The notes under the pieces are model-generated. The model saw only the letters and a list, made by a program, of their open reading frames with translations. It did not search any database and had not been told where the DNA came from. 49,147 nucleotides of DNA from RFPI01 sp964470195 (GTDB lineage Bacteria; Pseudomonadota; Gammaproteobacteria; Burkholderiales; Methylophilaceae): contig CAYYBG010000014.1 in NCBI GenBank assembly GCA_964470195.1, positions 1-49,147 on the forward strand. Direction: 5' to 3'. Positions 34,301 to 41,633 of this stretch are shown piece by piece (within the stretch, counting starts at the first letter, position 1; every line of letters starts with the position of its first letter). The translations under genes were made by a program, and so were the position numbers.

Positions 34301-35699
34301 CTGTGTCATCTAAACCATAATCCCACGAAACACTATCTATAAGCGCATTCTTTAAAAGCCTCCCACCCCATAACTGTTCACTAGCACTTTGTGTTCCTGT
34401 TAAGCCACGCAAATTGCTCGCGCCGCTAAAGTAATCATCTTGTAAGTCCGAAATCTCATTCATACGATTAAGCACATTAGAAAAACTGTAAGTCGTTAAA
34501 GGTCTATAGCTACTTGCGTCAGCATAACTTGCTTGACCAATCACTGCCCCAGTGCGAGTGTCATACATATTGAACATGCCATATTGATTTGACACTTTGC
34601 CGTATTGCGCAACACTCACTTGTTCATCGGATTTAACGAATTGAACTTTGCTACCGTCATACATAGTGAAGGTATTGATTTCGACGTCATCTTCATATTC
34701 CGTATTAGCCACTTTAAAAATATCCACAGTTCTGCGCTCAGGCTGTATTTGGCTATTCTGATTAAACCTTGCATAAACATCCCACTGTGCATTGGCAGGT
34801 TGCCCAAGCAAACTATTTTGATTATTTATACTGCCTTCTTCGCTATGCACTGTTAGCGATGACCAATCAATTGTGCGATTGGCATTGACTGAGGCGATAG
34901 GTATCCCCATTTTTTGCAAAATATCAGTGCCCATCGCTAATGACACAGACCCTATACCATTATCATAAATGCCGATGGTATCGCCATGATTGCCGGGTAA
35001 ATAATGCAGAATAACGCCAGGCTGACCACTAAAGTTTGGCCCTGTAAAAAAACTACGATACTCATTTTCTGCAATAAAAACGTGAAGGGATTTGGTGTAA
35101 GGTAAAAGGCTTAGATTGCCAGCAATCCCTGTCAGCACTGGGTCAAAAGCAACACCCCCAGCGATTTTTACCTGACCTGGAGCTGCAATCACTTGCCCAT
35201 CACTAGCAACCAATCCTCGCTCATATACCATCTGCATCAATACAGCAGCAGAACCATAACCTCGACTGGCACTGACTGTTGTGAGAAAGAGATCGTTGGC
35301 GGTTTTGTTGGGGTTGTTCGCTAGCCAAAGCTCCGCTGAATTAACAAAATCCTTATACGCATTTTCAGCATTTGAACGTATTTGTTCTGTAGGAAAGGCG
35401 GCACCAATTTTTCCACCAGCCTCAGTTGTCCCCACGCCAGGATAATATTTCGGAATTAAATTTAAATTATTTGCTCTGTCAGCCTGATTCCAGAGTTGGG
35501 CTACATTGGTATTTTGCACATCACCAGAACCCGCTGGATTCGATTTGTCGTTATTAGTGCCATCAAACGCCGCCATAAAGACAAGCTGACCACTGGCTAC
35601 CACATTTACTGCACTTGAATTTAATTGCGATTGATATTGTTGTTTAAGACTTGCTACCTCAGCACTTCTTAATTGCCCTGCCACATTACTAGTCGCCAT
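31389..35699 (-). CDS. RTX protein with N-terminal Tle1-like (DUF2235) phospholipase domain
   Basis: A 1436-residue acidic protein. Residues about 38-260 resemble the DUF2235/Tle1 alpha/beta-hydrolase: FDGTNND (45-51), TNVAQLW, YYPGVGT, a nucleophile elbow SASRGYG with Ser145, FDPV with Asp186, ENEYRSFF, and LPGNHGDTIGIY with His238. The whole Ser-Asp-His triad is thus visible, though the usual G before x-S is Ser. Residues about 565-690 carry EF-hand-like calcium loops (DINQDGLIS, DSNHDGVFN, DSNGDALTD). From about 790 to 1390 come RTX nonapeptides (GGAGNDNLIGGAGDD) and HCBP-related segments (YQYSRGDGADVIQD). RTX tracts imply type I secretion and calcium-dependent folding. GGAGA precedes the ATG at 35699; TTG 35711 is unlikely. 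No signal peptide or ABC exporter is present here. Confidence 0.85.
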   Translation of the reverse strand: MATSNVAGQLRSAEVASLKQQYQSQLNSSAVNVVASGQLVFMAAFDGTNNDKSNPAGSGDVQNTNVAQLWNQADRANNLNLIPKYYPGVGTTEAGGKIGAAFPTEQIRSNAENAYKDFVNSAELWLANNPNKTANDLFLTTVSASRGYGSAAVLMQMVYERGLVASDGQVIAAPGQVKIAGGVAFDPVLTGIAGNLSLLPYTKSLHVFIAENEYRSFFTGPNFSGQPGVILHYLPGNHGDTIGIYDNGIGSVSLAMGTDILQKMGIPIASVNANRTIDWSSLTVHSEEGSINNQNSLLGQPANAQWDVYARFNQNSQIQPERRTVDIFKVANTEYEDDVEINTFTMYDGSKVQFVKSDEQVSVAQYGKVSNQYGMFNMYDTRTGAVIGQASYADASSYRPLTTYSFSNVLNRMNEISDLQDDYFSGASNLRGLTGTQSASEQLWGGRLLKNALIDSVSWDYGLDDTAEDNPFFSLSAYSGQRLQGLPLQSWAYETSAWNSGKTIYGEGAFNGKFVSVVSTPIVISGAVVQAGGYVSYEGPQNYDAGFVVSIPTDFFAIFSPIFAPIVLDLDSDGVELIPQLDSRAWFDVSGTGFRHHIGWVNPDDALLAIDINQDGLISEPKELSMALWTDNPDDTDMEAMVAIFDSNHDGVFNQADERFADFRVWQDSNGDALTDQGELKSLQAAGIVAINLNIAKAQWSAGGNSIYGFSSYTKSDGSQAWVADVGLGYEEAGWKQTVASSMVKMTKSGGLVYGINLNNQALSVDLLSEGLNAAMGSTKADKLNADKSNTGVLLDGGAGNDNLIGGAGDDWLNGGAGNDKIKGGAGDDVLLIDSSDSVAGISGGTGFDIAVVTGKKGVKLDLGDSAIEAAIGNIGADVLTGGEKIRSILIGMGGNDKLTGGIGMDYLEGGTGNDVLKGSAGNDVYQYSRGDGADVIQDNYTLTIDQKSDRITKRANAGQDIIRFTTGVVLDDLDFELTAGDLWLALNQSGQAKPVMKYIDSIRIVDWEDVLDRVEGVEFSDGRRYQISSFKIGDSSDNKLVGDASDNRLYGGRGDDKLDGGLGADYMAGGMGDDSYVLDHPNDVVVENLNGGEDNVTVSFDYTLAANFENLTITGSAIIATGNSADNIIKANAQANSLTGAMGNDLLYGGAGDDIYIYRAGDGADEVFDNATGKVGKNTVLIDAGLDTIRLENINSLNDIEFEKLGGDLVLGLRQSGENEAINKLANRINLNNWNNLLSRVEVLEMGDGNRYTISNWTIGGSGNDTLLDGNADGRLYGGGGNDTLDAQDGNDYLDGGLGNDRLIGGAGFDTYRFGRGNGIDTIVETTSVSDRDIVMLRPGINANQLWFKKNGNHLEMSVIGSKDKLVYENWYSGSHVEEIRTANGEVLSDTAVTHLVNAMSVLTEPKLGQNDLPASYQSALSNVMQQGWQSIAVI

Positions 35700-35717
35700 G
35701 ATGCTCTCCAATATAAA

Positions 35718-36293
35718 TTACATTGAAGCTCCTTTGACTGATGCGATTCTTAATACCTTTTGTGTCCGATATAAATAGATGGGTTTGCCGGTATCATTCT
35801 GTAAAATGTGAGGTCCCTGCATAGGCCAATAAGCAGGTCTTAGTTGCTTTGTGACCAAATAAACCTCAAGTTCATCCCCTTCGCATACAAACACAATATC
35901 TCCCAAGTCCTCGTATTTAAAGTCTTTAGGGATTCCAGCTCTTAAGTCGGCTTTCGCTTCATAATCGATATGCGTTTTTAAGTCTCTCCATTTCACATAA
36001 AGGCTAGATGGTGGATACATATAACCAGATTGCCAGTGATGTTGTAACGGAAAACCATCGAATTTTCGACACTTGATACCATAGCTTGGCCTAACATTTT
36101 GAAACTCACAATCTTGAATTTGAATGTTTCTCATATACCTTAATGAGTCATAGTGAAACCCATACAAATACTGCTTCCCAACCCAACCCATAGAGCCATG
36201 TGCGCAAGCGCTGAATAACGCTACCAGCAGACAATAGGATGTCACTCGACACAACATATCTAAGAAATTTTTGAATTTGAGACTTTTGAACAT
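35718..36293 (-). CDS. Putative immunity lipoprotein, DUF2931-like
   Basis: A 191-residue protein with a lipoprotein-type signal (CLLVALFSAC, Cys30) and a mature domain resembling DUF2931-type lipoproteins (PPSSLYVKWRDLKTHIDYEAKADL; DIVFVCEGDELEVYLV). Several lipoprotein families of this kind sit beside Tle lipase effectors and act as periplasmic immunity proteins. It ends 18 bp before the ATG of the RTX/lipase gene, so the two are surely co-transcribed with the lipoprotein first. The ATG at 36293 is chosen over ATG 36332 because it gives a normal signal peptide and GGGGA lies upstream. The immunity role is inferred, and the DUF assignment is from memory of the family. Confidence 0.6.
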   Translation of the reverse strand: MFKSLKFKNFLDMLCRVTSYCLLVALFSACAHGSMGWVGKQYLYGFHYDSLRYMRNIQIQDCEFQNVRPSYGIKCRKFDGFPLQHHWQSGYMYPPSSLYVKWRDLKTHIDYEAKADLRAGIPKDFKYEDLGDIVFVCEGDELEVYLVTKQLRPAYWPMQGPHILQNDTGKPIYLYRTQKVLRIASVKGASM

Positions 36294-36450
36294 GGCAATC
36301 CCCGAGAATGAAAAAACCAATTTTATTCGCATCAAAAATTGTGTAACCAGGAGCTAAAAAAGTCACACAACTTGAGCCATATATTTCACCCAAATTATTG
36401 CGGTGGCAATGAAATAATTGTCGAAATATCAATTGGTTAAAATAATTTTT

Positions 36451-36462
36451 TTGGTATACCAA
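36451..36462. promoter_or_regulatory. Perfect 12-bp palindrome, possible operator
   Basis: TTGGTATACCAA is a perfect palindrome about 160 bp upstream of the lipoprotein start. Partial echoes of its half-site (TTTGGTGG, TGGTATA) follow within 20 bp. A dimeric repressor or activator site is possible, but no regulator gene is adjacent. Confidence 0.35.
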
Positions 36463-36791
36463 TTTGGTGGAAATGGTATATTTTTTTATACTTTTTTTTG
36501 TATTTGCTAATTACTTGAGGTGTTACAAACTGCGTTTGTTTTAATAGCAATAAATGCTTCTAGGGCTATCTATCGTCATTTAAAACAGCTACCCCAATGT
36601 GTAACAAGATTTTTATTAATTTTCTGAATATTATAAGCAATAAAAAAGAATAATCCTGCATGAGATATTTAATTTGAAATTGTAGTATTTGTGTTTTGTT
36701 GACGAAATTGATTGTCGAAATTTATAACTACTTAGATGTGCTAAGCTCTTCAATAAATCCTATTTGTATGACTATACTCTACATTATTGCG

Positions 36792-36797
36792 TATAAT
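36792..36797 (+). promoter_or_regulatory. Candidate -10 box for the beta-barrel gene
   Basis: A perfect TATAAT lies 86 bp before the ATG at 36884. No matching -35 hexamer is seen at 16-18 bp. A second, weaker TATACT is at 36773-36778. Confidence 0.3.
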
Positions 36798-36883
36798 TAC
36801 TCCTGATATTTTCATCATCAATCATAAAAAACGCCAATTGTTGCAAGGGAATCCAGCCAATATCAACCATTAGGAGTGTGGAC

Positions 36884-37507
36884 ATGAAAAATGCAATCTA
36901 CCGTTTATTTACTGCTACTTTCCTGCTTGTCACAACACCTCTCGTATTCTCTGCAGATAGTTATGTTGGTATCGAGGGGGGCTGGTCTCACTCAAACTTT
37001 CATGCCAGCAGATTCGCACAGGAATTATCGAGTATTTTTGGTAGTAATGTGGCGCACTCAAGCGATGAAATTCAAACGTCTTGGCGAGTCTTCATGGGTA
37101 AAAATTTGAATGATAGTTTCAAATTAGAATTAGGTATTTTTTCTGGTCAAGATTACAAAGCTCATTTCACATCAAGTCAAATTAATTATCGCATCAACAT
37201 TTCACAGATAAGCGCTGATTTATCTTTGCTTTATCTACCATTTCAAAACACCAGCTTGGATGGCTTTTTTGTAAAGGTTGGCACCCACTTTACTGAATTG
37301 GTATCTGAAGGAAATGGATCCTTTAATAATAATAGTTTAAGTGCTGCTAATAGTGAACGGGGTACTGGTTTATTAGCGGGGTTGGGGTATGAATTGCCTG
37401 TTAACGACCAAATTCATCTGAGAGCCACTTACACGTATCTCAACGATATTGCTGGCATCAACAGAAACAACCAAAATGCCCATTTAGGCTTAATTTTTGA
37501 CTTCTAA
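36884..37507 (+). CDS. Outer-membrane beta-barrel protein
   Basis: A 207-residue protein with a Sec signal peptide (MKNAIYRLFTATFLLVTTPL, cleavage near VFSA-DSY) and about eight amphipathic strands of an OmpA/OmpW-size barrel: SYVGIEGGW, FKLELGIFSG, ISQISADLSLLYLPF, GFFVKVGTHF, GTGLLAGLGYEL, IHLRATYTYL. It ends in LGLIFDF with the C-terminal aromatic residue recognised by BAM. TAGGAG at 36871-36876 sets the ATG at 36884, not the GTG at 36878. A specific role is unknown. It diverges from the RTX/lipoprotein pair and converges on the RimK-like gene. Confidence 0.8.
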   Translation: MKNAIYRLFTATFLLVTTPLVFSADSYVGIEGGWSHSNFHASRFAQELSSIFGSNVAHSSDEIQTSWRVFMGKNLNDSFKLELGIFSGQDYKAHFTSSQINYRINISQISADLSLLYLPFQNTSLDGFFVKVGTHFTELVSEGNGSFNNNSLSAANSERGTGLLAGLGYELPVNDQIHLRATYTYLNDIAGINRNNQNAHLGLIFDF

Positions 37508-37580
37508 TGCAGTCGGCATGCTTTAACTATGCAGTGTTGTTGCGCATTTAATGTACATTGACCGAAACCGATGAATACAC

Positions 37581-38462
37581 TCAAACTGCTTGCGTTATCA
37601 AATCCCTCAAGCAATTCGCTATATTGACTTCGCTTACTCCCTGTAAGCCTTTCCACGCAGGGATGCCATTCACCTCCAGCACATACAACTGGCCTGATTT
37701 TTCTTGAATGATGTCGACACCGCAATAGTCGATATCCAGCGCCTTGGCTGCTGCTTCTGCTAGCGCAATCACATCGCTGTTTTGGCATGGGCTACAGCGA
37801 GCGCCTTGTGCAACATTATTAATCCAATGATTTCCGTGTCGTGTCATTGCAGCGACTGCTTTATTGGCTACAACAAATACCCGATAGTCATGCCACTCCC
37901 CTTCGCCACTATTAATATAGCGCTGTAAATAAAACAGCCCATCGACATCTTTGTCCATAGGCAAGGGCATAGCATCGCCTTTTGCTATTTTTCTCACGCC
38001 CTTGCCTTGTGAGCCAAACAAGGGCTTGATTACTACTGCGTTGCCCTGTTCGATTTGACCAGCAATAATTGCGTGCGCTTGTTGACGCGACTCACAAAGC
38101 CATGTGGTTGGAGTAGGAATCGCTACCTGATGCAGTAAAAAACTGGTCATGGCTTTATCCACTGTGCGCTCTATGGCGCGACCACTATTCACCACTTTCA
38201 CACCCAGCGACTGCATTATATGTAGTATATCCAGCCGTGCGATGACTTGTTGTAAAGTGCCCCCCGGAACGCCCCTTACGAAGGCTTTGCTGGGAAGTTG
38301 TGAAATCCCAGGAATAATAATTTTGGCTTGTGCATTGGAAAGGTCTAGTGTGCAGTCTTTTAGCGAAACAAACACGGCTTGCGTATTGTGCTGAGCAAGC
38401 GCCTCACTTAACTTTGCCCCATGCCATCCAGGGTCATCAGTGAATATTGGGATAAATGACAT
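37581..38462 (-). CDS. RimK-like ATP-grasp ligase of the H4MPT/methylofuran cluster
   Basis: A 293-residue ATP-grasp enzyme of the RimK/MptN glutamate-ligase type. The ATP-binding core includes VDKAMTSFLLHQVAIPTPTTW, VVIKPLFGSQGKGVRKI and LQRYINSGEGEWHDYRVFVV, with metal-binding GVDIIQEKSGQLYVLEVNGIPAW. Its archaeal relative MptN adds glutamate to H4MPT. In bacteria a ligase of this class could glutamylate H4MPT or build the polyglutamate tail of methylofuran. It is the last gene of the leftward cluster, 5 bp after mch. Substrate is inferred from context. Confidence 0.85.
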   Translation of the reverse strand: MSFIPIFTDDPGWHGAKLSEALAQHNTQAVFVSLKDCTLDLSNAQAKIIIPGISQLPSKAFVRGVPGGTLQQVIARLDILHIMQSLGVKVVNSGRAIERTVDKAMTSFLLHQVAIPTPTTWLCESRQQAHAIIAGQIEQGNAVVIKPLFGSQGKGVRKIAKGDAMPLPMDKDVDGLFYLQRYINSGEGEWHDYRVFVVANKAVAAMTRHGNHWINNVAQGARCSPCQNSDVIALAEAAAKALDIDYCGVDIIQEKSGQLYVLEVNGIPAWKGLQGVSEVNIANCLRDLITQAV

Positions 38463-38467
38463 GGATG

Positions 38468-39439
38468 CTAGGCGGGTTGAGCAAAGGACTGATGGATTAA
38501 ATCCTGGTCGATGCGACCTGCATGAAAAGTATTGCCTGACTCAAGCGCTGTGACACTGACTTGCGCTGGGCTAAATAGCAAAGGATCGATTTGGTAAAAG
38601 TCCATATTCACGCGCTTAAATACTTGCGCGAATGGCAAGCCATAATCTTTGGATGCACTGCTGGGCAATTGCTTTGCCAATTGCTCTGCCGCTTGATCAC
38701 TGCCTTTAACAAACAAATGCACTTGACCTCCGAACAGAATTGCATCATTAGTTCTTCCCATACCTGTTAAAAAATCTGGCGATGGAGGTGGCAATGGAGC
38801 GGAGGCTAAACCATCCACTACATGGTGCAAGGGAAAATGTAGGCTGTGAATCTTGTGTAAGGCGACTTCTAACACACGAGCTACAATTTGCACCGTGCCA
38901 GACAAACTACGAGTTGGTGTCAGAATAAAGCTCAACTTTTGTGCCGACACGCCGGTATCACGAGCGACTTTTGCAATAATCTCTGCCGGCGGAAATTGAT
39001 CACTCTCTAGCACCAAGCAACTCTGCTGCGCATCATCGCGATAATGGATTTCAGCAAACAAGGGCTCTTTTTGAGCCAACGCTCGCGCCGGTCCTGAACC
39101 CAAGCAGAAGAATTTTTCATGCGCTAAACTCCATCCCGCATATTGACTGGCAAGACATGCCAATACTGGATGACGTGTGCTGACAGTCACACTAAATGGC
39201 CATTGTGGAAATTGTGATTGTCTTTGAATAGTTACCTGGCCCAATCCTGCCATACATATTTCTGCGATTCTACGCCCTGCCTCTAAACCACCATCCACAT
39301 GAATACCTGCATCAATGATAGTCGCACCCTCTGAGCTTTGGCTAATCGCTAAACGCAAACTATCCGCTTGTGTGATGAGATCTTGTAATAAAGGTTGGCT
39401 GAGTGCGTTCACACTTATAGGCACAGCGATTGTTGCCAT
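38468..39439 (-). CDS. mch: Methenyl-tetrahydromethanopterin cyclohydrolase
   Basis: A 323-residue Mch, which hydrolyses methenyl-H4MPT to 5-formyl-H4MPT in the cytoplasmic formaldehyde-oxidation route. Family motifs are GATIIDAGIHVDGGLEAGRRIAEICMAGLG, PVLACLASQYAGWSL, FLTGMGRTNDAILFGG and SKDYGLPFAQVFKRVNMDFYQID. I take the second of two adjacent ATGs (39439) because GGGAGA then has a normal spacing of about 5 bases. It is preceded by an 80-bp gap after the ATP-grasp gene and followed 5 bp later by the RimK-like gene. Confidence 0.95.
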   Translation of the reverse strand: MATIAVPISVNALSQPLLQDLITQADSLRLAISQSSEGATIIDAGIHVDGGLEAGRRIAEICMAGLGQVTIQRQSQFPQWPFSVTVSTRHPVLACLASQYAGWSLAHEKFFCLGSGPARALAQKEPLFAEIHYRDDAQQSCLVLESDQFPPAEIIAKVARDTGVSAQKLSFILTPTRSLSGTVQIVARVLEVALHKIHSLHFPLHHVVDGLASAPLPPPSPDFLTGMGRTNDAILFGGQVHLFVKGSDQAAEQLAKQLPSSASKDYGLPFAQVFKRVNMDFYQIDPLLFSPAQVSVTALESGNTFHAGRIDQDLIHQSFAQPA

Positions 39440-39523
39440 CATTTCTCCCTGCTTGACTAGTCCTTGTTGAAGAGTGTTGGTCCATTGTTTTAGCTTGGCA
39501 ATGAGCGTTAATAGAATTGCTTT

Positions 39524-40711
39524 TCACTCATTTTGCTTGGATTGTAATTTAAATAAGCATTCTGACAAACCTTGTTCGCGCTGTTGTAACAGCATCAAAG
39601 CTCTTTCTGCTGTATCAGCCGTTGCTTTGATACTGCATATAGGTTGATATTGTGCGATGGGACCGGTATTAGGGATATCGGCAATCCAATCAGGTAGAGC
39701 TTGAGCAGACTCTGATAGTTTGGATAAATGAGCCCATGGTATATCTTGTTGCGCGTAGATAATCTTTCTTGCGCTGATGGATATTGCAGAGTCAGCGTTG
39801 ATTTGCTGGGCAGGTGTATGAAAAATCTGCTCAGGCAACACCCCTTCTACCCCCATGATGTGCATCTGCATCAACGCAGGTTGGGTCTGGTATAAATCGA
39901 TACTAGCGCTGAGTCGTGCATTCAACTCCAGGCAATACACTTGCTCACCTTGCACTATGACATCCAGACTGTTTAGTCCGCGCAATTGATAATGTTTGGT
40001 CAGGGTTTGCGCCATTGTTAGGATTTGCGCTTCAATCTTTGCAGGCAATTCAACAGGGCCTAGCATTGAGCCTGCTGCCATTGGATGATGGGGGATTGAT
40101 GCAGTCAATTGAAGATGAATGCCTATCTTGCGACAATCCTTTGCATTTGCCACAAATAATATGCCATAGCACACACCAGGTATCTCACGCTGATAATATT
40201 CTTGCGCTTGCAAGGCCTGCTCTGTATCGGCATAACGAATGTGCATACCACCACTTGCTGCTAATTGTTTGATCAATACACGCTCATGGTCATGACACTG
40301 TAAAAAATGGCGACTGGTTTCTGGATAGCGAATATGTAGCGTATTGAGTTGCTGAAAAAAGTCGTATGAATTAATACTTGCCAACACTGAAGCTGCGTTA
40401 CCCAATACAGGTAGCATTTTTGATATTGACTGCAATAACGCTGGCTGTGCCTCTACTCCACTGCCATATAACAACCCACGGATATCGGCCGCATAGGCAC
40501 TACTTGACGCTAATAATTCTTGCAAACGTTGCTGGACTTCATGGGCACAGAAGCCTTCACGATGAAAAGCTAGTTTGATGCTAGTGAGCGCAGCTTGTTG
40601 CGTATCGATATCCGCAAAGGCATCTAATGCGATGGCGTGATAACCGGCTTTTACTAGGGCTTCTACATAGGCTCGTGCCGAATAGGAAAGAACAACAAAA
40701 GTGTCTACCAT
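39524..40711 (-). CDS. ATP-grasp protein of the H4MPT/methylofuran cluster (possibly MfnD-like)
   Basis: A 395-residue protein (ATG; a GTG two codons upstream is possible). It has an N-terminal preATP-grasp domain (VVLSYSARAYVEALVKAGYHAIALDAF) and an ATP-grasp core with the metal-site strand LRGLNSLDVIVQGEQVYCLELNARLSASIDLYQ. Proteins of this type occur in methylotroph H4MPT clusters. One archaeal counterpart, MfnD, ligates tyramine to glutamate in methanofuran synthesis, so a methylofuran step is a reasonable guess. Position between mtdB and mch supports a cofactor role. I cannot tell the substrate from sequence. Confidence 0.75.
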   Translation of the reverse strand: MVDTFVVLSYSARAYVEALVKAGYHAIALDAFADIDTQQAALTSIKLAFHREGFCAHEVQQRLQELLASSSAYAADIRGLLYGSGVEAQPALLQSISKMLPVLGNAASVLASINSYDFFQQLNTLHIRYPETSRHFLQCHDHERVLIKQLAASGGMHIRYADTEQALQAQEYYQREIPGVCYGILFVANAKDCRKIGIHLQLTASIPHHPMAAGSMLGPVELPAKIEAQILTMAQTLTKHYQLRGLNSLDVIVQGEQVYCLELNARLSASIDLYQTQPALMQMHIMGVEGVLPEQIFHTPAQQINADSAISISARKIIYAQQDIPWAHLSKLSESAQALPDWIADIPNTGPIAQYQPICSIKATADTAERALMLLQQREQGLSECLFKLQSKQNE

Positions 40712-40732
40712 GCTCACAGCTGGGCATCAGAC

Positions 40733-41632
40733 CTAGAGTTTGACAATGCTACGCGCCATGTCAAAGGCAGACATAAAATCTGAGTAGTGCTTCTTTTCAT
40801 CCTCCAACATGGTTTTCAGCATTTGATGTTGGGTTTTATATTTCACATTGCCGATAGCTAAAGCGCCCAAAGCCAGTGTCTCTAGACCCGCAATCGGTTT
40901 ACCGTCCATACTGGCATCCACCCCTTCTGCACCCGCAGGAGGAACAGCATTGACATCGGCGACTAAACGTAAATGCGGATTACGCTTTAATAAGGTCTGA
41001 TTCAATACTTGGACGCCAGCAGCTGCGCTACAAAAAGCGACGTCGGTTTGTGCTAACACTTGTTGTTTCAAATCCTCATCACGACCATCCAACACTTGCA
41101 TTTGTACACCATAGCGTTGTTGATACCATGCTGCCTTAGTTTCCATATCAGCCAGTGAGCGATGTGCCACCATACTCACTTTAGCCCCACTCTTGGCAGC
41201 AATCAGAGCGCTGCAAGCACCAACCGGCCCTGTCGCACCAAATACACTGATGCGTTGGTCGCACAAAGACGCAGAAAAGTGTTGTTGTAGGTGATGTTCT
41301 ACCTTGGCGACCATGGCCGCTGCCGTAGTAAAAGCACCGGATGGATCAGCAAACACAGAGACCTCAAAAGGGGGCACCATGGCTTGCTTAGCACTTTGCA
41401 ACATATCGATGGCAAGATCTATATCACGCCCACCGATAAAAATAGCCTCGCGTTTCACACCGCTTGGTCCACGCGAAAAAATAGCATCTTGTACCAACCC
41501 CATTACTTCATTGATGCTCACATTGGTATATGGCATGACCTTATCAAAGCCAGCGTCATAAGCCATATTGACATCAAAAGGACTGGGATTTTTTGCTGCC
41601 GTCAACAAATGCAAAATACTGACTTTTTCCAT
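40733..41632 (-). CDS. mtdB: NAD(P)-dependent methylene-tetrahydromethanopterin dehydrogenase
   Basis: A 299-residue MtdB, which oxidises methylene-H4MPT to methenyl-H4MPT with NAD(P)+, the main oxidative step after formaldehyde capture. The N-terminal catalytic part has SPFDVNMAYDAGFDKVMPY and AIFIGGRDIDLAIDML. The Rossmann nucleotide site is ISVFGATGPVGACSALIAAKSGA, and VADVNAVPPAGAEGVD is typical. The start lies 1 bp beyond the mptG stop, so translation is probably coupled. Next downstream is the ATP-grasp gene. Confidence 0.95.
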   Translation of the reverse strand: MEKVSILHLLTAAKNPSPFDVNMAYDAGFDKVMPYTNVSINEVMGLVQDAIFSRGPSGVKREAIFIGGRDIDLAIDMLQSAKQAMVPPFEVSVFADPSGAFTTAAAMVAKVEHHLQQHFSASLCDQRISVFGATGPVGACSALIAAKSGAKVSMVAHRSLADMETKAAWYQQRYGVQMQVLDGRDEDLKQQVLAQTDVAFCSAAAGVQVLNQTLLKRNPHLRLVADVNAVPPAGAEGVDASMDGKPIAGLETLALGALAIGNVKYKTQHQMLKTMLEDEKKHYSDFMSAFDMARSIVKL

Positions 41633-41633
41633 A

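Larger units (their letters stand above)
36294..36870. other. AT-rich intergenic region between the lipoprotein and outer-membrane protein genes
   Basis: Nearly 580 bp with no convincing gene on either strand, clearly more AT-rich than the flanking genes. It must hold the divergent promoters of the RTX/lipoprotein operon and the beta-barrel gene. Visible structure: the palindrome TTGGTATACCAA at 36451-36462 followed by a TTTTTTATAC-type tract, and a TATAAT at 36792-36797. Confidence 0.5.
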
